This document shows, in pieces, positions 31,059-34,834 of a DNA stretch of 34,834 nucleotides (the stretch's first letter is position 1; the number at the start of each line of letters is the position of its first letter). The notes under the pieces were generated by a model. It made no database searches, had not been told where the DNA came from, and saw only the letters and a program-made list of their open reading frames with translations. Both the position numbers and the translations under genes were made by a program. Source of the stretch: a virus; the IMG/VR virus record IMGVR_UViG_3300048925_000627, positions 1 to 34,834 of that record. One strand, written 5' to 3'.

Positions 31059-31904
31059 ATGGCTATTGAATTTGATGACGTAAAGGAAGTGCTTGAAAGA
31101 ATACTGGTTTCGTATGGTGTTAAGAGCAGGGTTGAGTTGGCATCCCTCTTGGCCGTGCCACTACCAACCATCAACAATTGGGTGGCAAGAGAGAACATTC
31201 CGGGTAACTACATCATTCAATGTTCAATAGAGACTGGCTCCGATCTTGAATGGCTGGTTACAGGGAAACTTGCAAATGCGAGTTTTGAAAGTCACGCATC
31301 TGACTTCAAAGGCAAAGAATTGTATGACCAGATCTTGGCGTCTGGAGGTAAAGCCGTATTACAACGCATCATGTCGGCGTATGGCTTTACTATGCAAAAG
31401 GAGTTAGGAGACCTGCTTGGCCTCTCCTCTGGCACAATTAGTACGTGGGTTAGGCGTGATTACTTTCCCGGAGATGTGGTCGTCGCCTGTGCTCTCGATA
31501 CAGGAGTTGACTTGGGCTGGTTAGCTACAGGGAAGGGGGAACCCTTTGCAAAGGTTAACGCCAAAGGAAACTCAACCAATATTCTATCGATCCCGGCTCA
31601 ATTGCTGATTAATGGAAGATTAGAACCTAAAGGCGAAACCGTCATAGATACGAATGTGATTTCTACAGCGAATAAAGACTGTGCATTAATTACAAAAGAT
31701 TCAGTTTCATGGTGTGTAAACATGAAGGAAGACACCATTGTAAATGGTTTTTGTTTACTTGCGATTGACGGCGTTATCGATGTCTACAATGTAACAAGAC
31801 TACCCGGAAATAAAATAAAAGTTGCCTCATCTTCCGGTGACTCCTTTGAATGCCGGACCGAAGATGTTTCATGCATCGGTGTTATTTTAAAAACTATCAA
31901 TTAA
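31059..31904 (+). CDS. cI: CI repressor of 186 type with duplicated DNA-binding domain
   Basis: This 281-residue protein belongs to the phage 186 CI family, whose usual length is about 190. The C-terminal domain (about 175-281; IDGVIDVYNVTRLPGNKIKV and FECRTEDVSCIG) matches the 186 CI oligomerisation domain. The N-terminal DNA-binding domain occurs twice, at residues 8-70 and 97-159, with 28 of 63 positions identical, both with LxxLL, TI..WV and DLxWLxTGK. No RecA-cleavage (S24 peptidase) features are seen, which fits control by an SOS-induced antirepressor. The ATG at 31059 follows GGGG by five bases; the frame opens earlier at a TTG. It should repress pR at 31002-31030. Confidence 0.9.
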   Translation: MAIEFDDVKEVLERILVSYGVKSRVELASLLAVPLPTINNWVARENIPGNYIIQCSIETGSDLEWLVTGKLANASFESHASDFKGKELYDQILASGGKAVLQRIMSAYGFTMQKELGDLLGLSSGTISTWVRRDYFPGDVVVACALDTGVDLGWLATGKGEPFAKVNAKGNSTNILSIPAQLLINGRLEPKGETVIDTNVISTANKDCALITKDSVSWCVNMKEDTIVNGFCLLAIDGVIDVYNVTRLPGNKIKVASSSGDSFECRTEDVSCIGVILKTIN

Positions 31905-31915
31905 AAGGACTCAGG

Positions 31916-32440
31916 ATGTTTAAAAAAATTGCACTATTAGCCCTTTTTATACCTACTGCTTCCATAGCTGCCCCTCAGCATTTTAGCGATGTAACAAGCA
32001 TGATGAGTGAGTACAATGATTACTCCCCAGATATTGGAACTTTTAAGGTACTCTCCGAAAAACCATTAAAAATACAAATCTCCCCAAAAGTTCTATCAGG
32101 GGATAGTGACGAGTCGATTAAATTAAATATTTACAAAGCTTCTGTGTATGCTGCTTATAGAACACTGTTGCAAACATCATCTGACAAAGTAAATGTGACG
32201 GTTGTTCCTTTGTTTTTTGATTTGGCTAAACATGAAAAGAAATACTTAACAGCTCAGAAAGTTTCTTTTTCTCTGACTAAAGAAAAAGCGCTCCAATTAG
32301 CAGGTAAAGCCGGTGGGACCGATAGCCCGGATGCGATAATTTCTGATGATGGCGAATGGACGAATAATTTTAGTGCGTGCTGTTATAAGGAAACTGGCAA
32401 ACCCGGATTGGTTGCTTTTGCAAAAGAGCTGATGAAGTAA
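31916..32440 (+). CDS. secreted protein between cI and int, unknown function
   Basis: This 174-residue protein has a typical signal peptide, MFKKIALLALFIPTASIAA, cleaved probably after residue 18 or 19, so the mature protein should be periplasmic. The mature part has about 155 residues with SDDGEWTNNFSACCYKETGKPGL near the end and a CC pair. No known domain is recognised. AAGGA lies six bases before the ATG. It lies between cI and int on the lysogenic transcript, so it is expected to be made in the lysogen. It is not part of P2 or 186. Superinfection exclusion at the envelope would fit, but is only inferred. It is AT-rich. Confidence 0.8.
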   Translation: MFKKIALLALFIPTASIAAPQHFSDVTSMMSEYNDYSPDIGTFKVLSEKPLKIQISPKVLSGDSDESIKLNIYKASVYAAYRTLLQTSSDKVNVTVVPLFFDLAKHEKKYLTAQKVSFSLTKEKALQLAGKAGGTDSPDAIISDDGEWTNNFSACCYKETGKPGLVAFAKELMK

Positions 32441-32442
32441 CT

Positions 32443-33468
32443 ATGGCAATAAAAAAACTTCCCTCTGGTGAATGGCTAGCCGACTTTCGTGTTGATGGGA
32501 GAGATAGTCGTCGGGTTCGTAAATCCTTTGATACGAAAGGGGAGGCCGTCGCCTATGAAGCGTATTGCAAGGAAGAGGCGAAGGATAAACCCTGGAAAGC
32601 TGAGAAGGAAGATCGCCGCCGACTGAGTGAAATTATCCAACTATGGCATAGCCTGCATGGACAGGCTCTTGTTGCAAGTAAGTCTCGCCTGGCAAAGCTG
32701 CAAATCATTTGCAATGGCCTTGGCGATCCTGTTGCATCACATCTTACAGCAAAAGACTGGGCGCACTACCGTGACCGTCGGTTACGCGGGGAAATCGATA
32801 ACGGCTATCACAAAGACCCAGCAGACTGGATCGCGAAACCCATCACGGTAAACCGTGAGCAGCAGTATCTAGCGGCGGTGTTCAATGAGTTGAAACGTCT
32901 GGGTGAATGGAAGTTGCCGAATCCCTTAGAGGGGGTGAGGATTTTCAAAGAAGCCGAAAAAGAGATGTCTTGGCTTACTCAGTCTCAAATTAATGAAGTG
33001 CTCCAGGCGTGTGATTCCTATGGAAAACTATACCTAACTCGTATCGTGAAAGTGTGTCTTGCCACCGGTGCTCGCTGGAGCGAAGCTGAGCGTCTTACAA
33101 GATCGCAGCTTTCGCCCTACAAATTGACGTTCACGAAAACGAAAGGGAAGAAAAACCGTACGGTACCGATCCCTAGATGGTTATACGACGAACTGGCTCC
33201 TTTGCAGGGTAAAATGTTTCACCCATGCTATCAGGAGTTCAAGAAAATGCTCGCTTTAACCGAGATACAGTTAGCAGAAGGGCAAAAAACCCATGTACTT
33301 AGGCATACGTTTGCTAGTCATTTTATGATGAATGGCGGGAACATTTTGGTTCTTCAACGAATCCTTGGTCATGCAAATATACGCGAAACTATGCGATATG
33401 CCCATTTCGCACCGAATCATCTCGAAGATGCCGCAAAACTTAATCCGATTGCTGAGTTAATGAGTTAA
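32443..33468 (+). CDS. int: integrase, tyrosine recombinase
   Basis: This 341-residue protein matches P2-type integrase (337 residues). Catalytic residues are visible: R211 (ATGARWSEA), a lysine near 232-237 (TKTKGKK), H284 and R287 (THVLRHTF), H310 (LGHANI) and the nucleophile Y319 (MRYAHF). The N-terminus (KKLPSGEWLADFRVDGR) is the arm-binding domain expected to contact sites like those at 245-292. It follows the secreted protein by two bases with a weak ribosome-binding site, so translation may be coupled. Integration next to rplS is inferred from the left end. Confidence 0.96.
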   Translation: MAIKKLPSGEWLADFRVDGRDSRRVRKSFDTKGEAVAYEAYCKEEAKDKPWKAEKEDRRRLSEIIQLWHSLHGQALVASKSRLAKLQIICNGLGDPVASHLTAKDWAHYRDRRLRGEIDNGYHKDPADWIAKPITVNREQQYLAAVFNELKRLGEWKLPNPLEGVRIFKEAEKEMSWLTQSQINEVLQACDSYGKLYLTRIVKVCLATGARWSEAERLTRSQLSPYKLTFTKTKGKKNRTVPIPRWLYDELAPLQGKMFHPCYQEFKKMLALTEIQLAEGQKTHVLRHTFASHFMMNGGNILVLQRILGHANIRETMRYAHFAPNHLEDAAKLNPIAELMS

Positions 33469-33511
33469 TTATCATATTAGTGAACATGAATGAAAATTTT
33501 CAGGAGGGTTT

Positions 33512-34834
33512 ATGTCGAAACAGAATAATAACTTGATAGAGCAATTTATGTCTATTTATATGAAGGAGTATGATTATTATGACAAACTCTCTTCAAGTGT
33601 ACGATTGGAACTAGAGAAAAGTTTGAGTGATGCTGGCGTAAGAGCTATCGTTTCCTCTAGAGCCAAGGACTTTGAAAGCTTAAGAAATAAACTAATAAAA
33701 AGAACTTCATCAACTGCTCATGGTGATTATAAAAACATCAAAGAAATTTACGATGATATAGTTGATTTGGCTGGGGTCAGAGTGGCCCTTTATTTTCCGG
33801 GCGATATGGATAAAGTATCTTCAATAATTAATGGGTTATATGAGGTTATAATAAGTAAGGTTTTTCCAGAGGTAAAATCTGAAAAGAAAGAAGGTATTTA
33901 TCAGAAGAAATTTGATGGTTACCATGCAATACATTTTCGAATAAAAAGAACAGATAAAACTCGATACTCAAATACCCCAGTAGAGATTCAGGTTGCCTCA
34001 GTCCTCATGCATGCATGGTCAGAAGTAGAACATGATCTAGTATACAAACCATTGAGTGGTGGGATTTCAAAAGAGGAATTGATGATACTGGATGAAATTA
34101 ATGGGATGATGATTTCTGGTAATATATCACTAGAGCGCTTACAAACGGCTATGGTTGAAAGAGTCAATAAGCAAGATTATATTTTCCAAAATCATTATGA
34201 TTTGGCGGCATATTTGACTCAGGAAATTGGAGTTAATGAGATTGTTAATACAAAAGATTTGTATGACTTTCTGGCTAGGATTGGATTGCTATCTAAAGAA
34301 AGTCTATCAGAAGTGGTTTCAATGGCTAAAAATAGAATTAAAAAAATTCAAGGTGACAGTGGGGAGTCTGTAGCTAAAAAAAATTTGTATTTCCAAGATG
34401 GTTTTATGATGGCATATTTTGTTAATACAGTAGTTAAGGTGTTCCCTCAGAAAATAATTGATGTCATCTGTCATGGATATGTGCCTTTCAGCAGTTTGCG
34501 TCAGAAAATGGATTTGATGACGATGGCATTTATGAATTCATCTTATACTCCACTTGCACAAGCTACCATACTTGCTGAACAGCTAGCCATTATATCAAAA
34601 GATAACTCGGCCCCTAGTAAATATGAAATTAAAAATTTTGACATTGTTCTTGAACTAAAAAATAAAAGTGTCACATTAGAAGAAGCCAAAGCGAAGATGA
34701 TTGAGTTTACAAATGGGCTGTGCAATATAGTTCTTCCTGAATTTAATCAGGAATCATTTAAAAAGCTCCTCTGCTTAGCAGAGCAAGTCAAAGATATGAT
34801 TCAATTGAAATCGGTCGAACCGCAATCGTCATAA
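33512..34834 (+). CDS. RelA/SpoT-domain nucleotide synthetase-like protein
   Basis: This 440-residue protein has a RelA/SpoT synthetase domain at residues 40-180: R50-x-K52 with S56 and K60 (RAKDFESLRNK), D85 (DLAGVRV), GYHAIH (136-141) and E158 with Q160 (PVEIQVASVLMHAW, then EVEHDLVYK). These correspond to the ATP- and GTP-binding and metal residues of (p)ppGpp or (p)ppApp synthetases. There is no hydrolase domain. Residues 220-440 match nothing I know and look helical. AGGAGG is four bases before the ATG. The gene is markedly AT-rich and lies between int and the prophage end, where P2 has nothing, so it is a cargo gene. A growth-arresting defence effector is plausible but unproven. Confidence 0.85.
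   Translation: MSKQNNNLIEQFMSIYMKEYDYYDKLSSSVRLELEKSLSDAGVRAIVSSRAKDFESLRNKLIKRTSSTAHGDYKNIKEIYDDIVDLAGVRVALYFPGDMDKVSSIINGLYEVIISKVFPEVKSEKKEGIYQKKFDGYHAIHFRIKRTDKTRYSNTPVEIQVASVLMHAWSEVEHDLVYKPLSGGISKEELMILDEINGMMISGNISLERLQTAMVERVNKQDYIFQNHYDLAAYLTQEIGVNEIVNTKDLYDFLARIGLLSKESLSEVVSMAKNRIKKIQGDSGESVAKKNLYFQDGFMMAYFVNTVVKVFPQKIIDVICHGYVPFSSLRQKMDLMTMAFMNSSYTPLAQATILAEQLAIISKDNSAPSKYEIKNFDIVLELKNKSVTLEEAKAKMIEFTNGLCNIVLPEFNQESFKKLLCLAEQVKDMIQLKSVEPQSS

Noticed and set aside
30938-31198. N-terminal extension of the Cox/Apl-like frame
   Set aside because: It would run through the pR promoter and cI on the other strand, and the internal ATG has a usable ribosome-binding site and the family-sized product.
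33469-33511. Attachment site directly after int, as in P2
   Set aside because: The 43-base gap has no TGTGGACA-type site and no repeat of the rplS-side junction.

Overview
The window is an almost complete P2-superfamily prophage (Peduovirus type, with an immunity region like that of phage 186) inserted just downstream of rplS, the ribosomal protein L19 gene, in a member of the Enterobacterales. The host call rests on the last 54 residues of L19, which are of enterobacterial type, and on the intact rplS terminator at 205-236. I cannot name the genus. Coordinates run backwards relative to the usual P2 map, so most phage genes are on the minus strand.

Layout from left to right: host rplS and its terminator; a cluster of TGTGGACA-like sites (245-292) that looks like one arm of the attachment site; the late activator ogr with a terminator; tail genes D, U, T, E/E' (with a conserved -1 frameshift site), FII, FI; tail fibre genes G and H; baseplate genes I, J, W, V; tail completion genes S and R; lysis genes lysC, lysB, K, Y; tail gene X; head genes L, M, N, O; then, divergent on the plus strand, terminase P and portal Q. 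Three TTGT-N12-ACAA dyads (7729, 11825, 17458) mark the Ogr-dependent late promoters. Next come a non-core three-gene operon (20366-22701), the cos site (22866-22884) with a cluster of GCATG repeats, and a small operon behind a near-perfect LexA box (23668-23687). The early operon follows on the minus strand: an orf91-like gene, an adenine methylase, a 42-residue ORF, replication endonuclease A, a tRNA-guanine-transglycosylase-like protein, a second adenine methylase, a TraR/DksA zinc finger, several small P2-type genes, CII and a Cox/Apl-like protein. On the plus strand are the repressor cI, a secreted protein, the integrase and finally a RelA/SpoT-domain protein that ends exactly at the window edge. 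The second attachment site must lie beyond 34834.

How it should work: CI holds the lysogen by controlling the promoter at 31002-31030. DNA damage should derepress the LexA-boxed operon, which probably plays the role that tum plays in phage 186. The early operon then supplies Cox/Apl, CII, replication protein A and DNA modification. Ogr switches on the four late transcription units, and the holin, SAR endolysin and spanin pair lyse the cell.

The parts not explained by the standard P2 plan are: the three-gene cargo operon between portal and cos (TIGR04255-like protein, helix-turn-helix protein and a protein with an HDCD motif), the best candidate for an undescribed, possibly anti-phage, system; the AT-rich RelA/SpoT gene between int and the prophage end; a CI repressor whose DNA-binding domain is duplicated (28 of 63 residues identical between copies); a transglycosylase-like gene sitting between a DNA methylase and the replication protein, suggesting deazaguanine DNA modification; and a secreted moron between cI and int.
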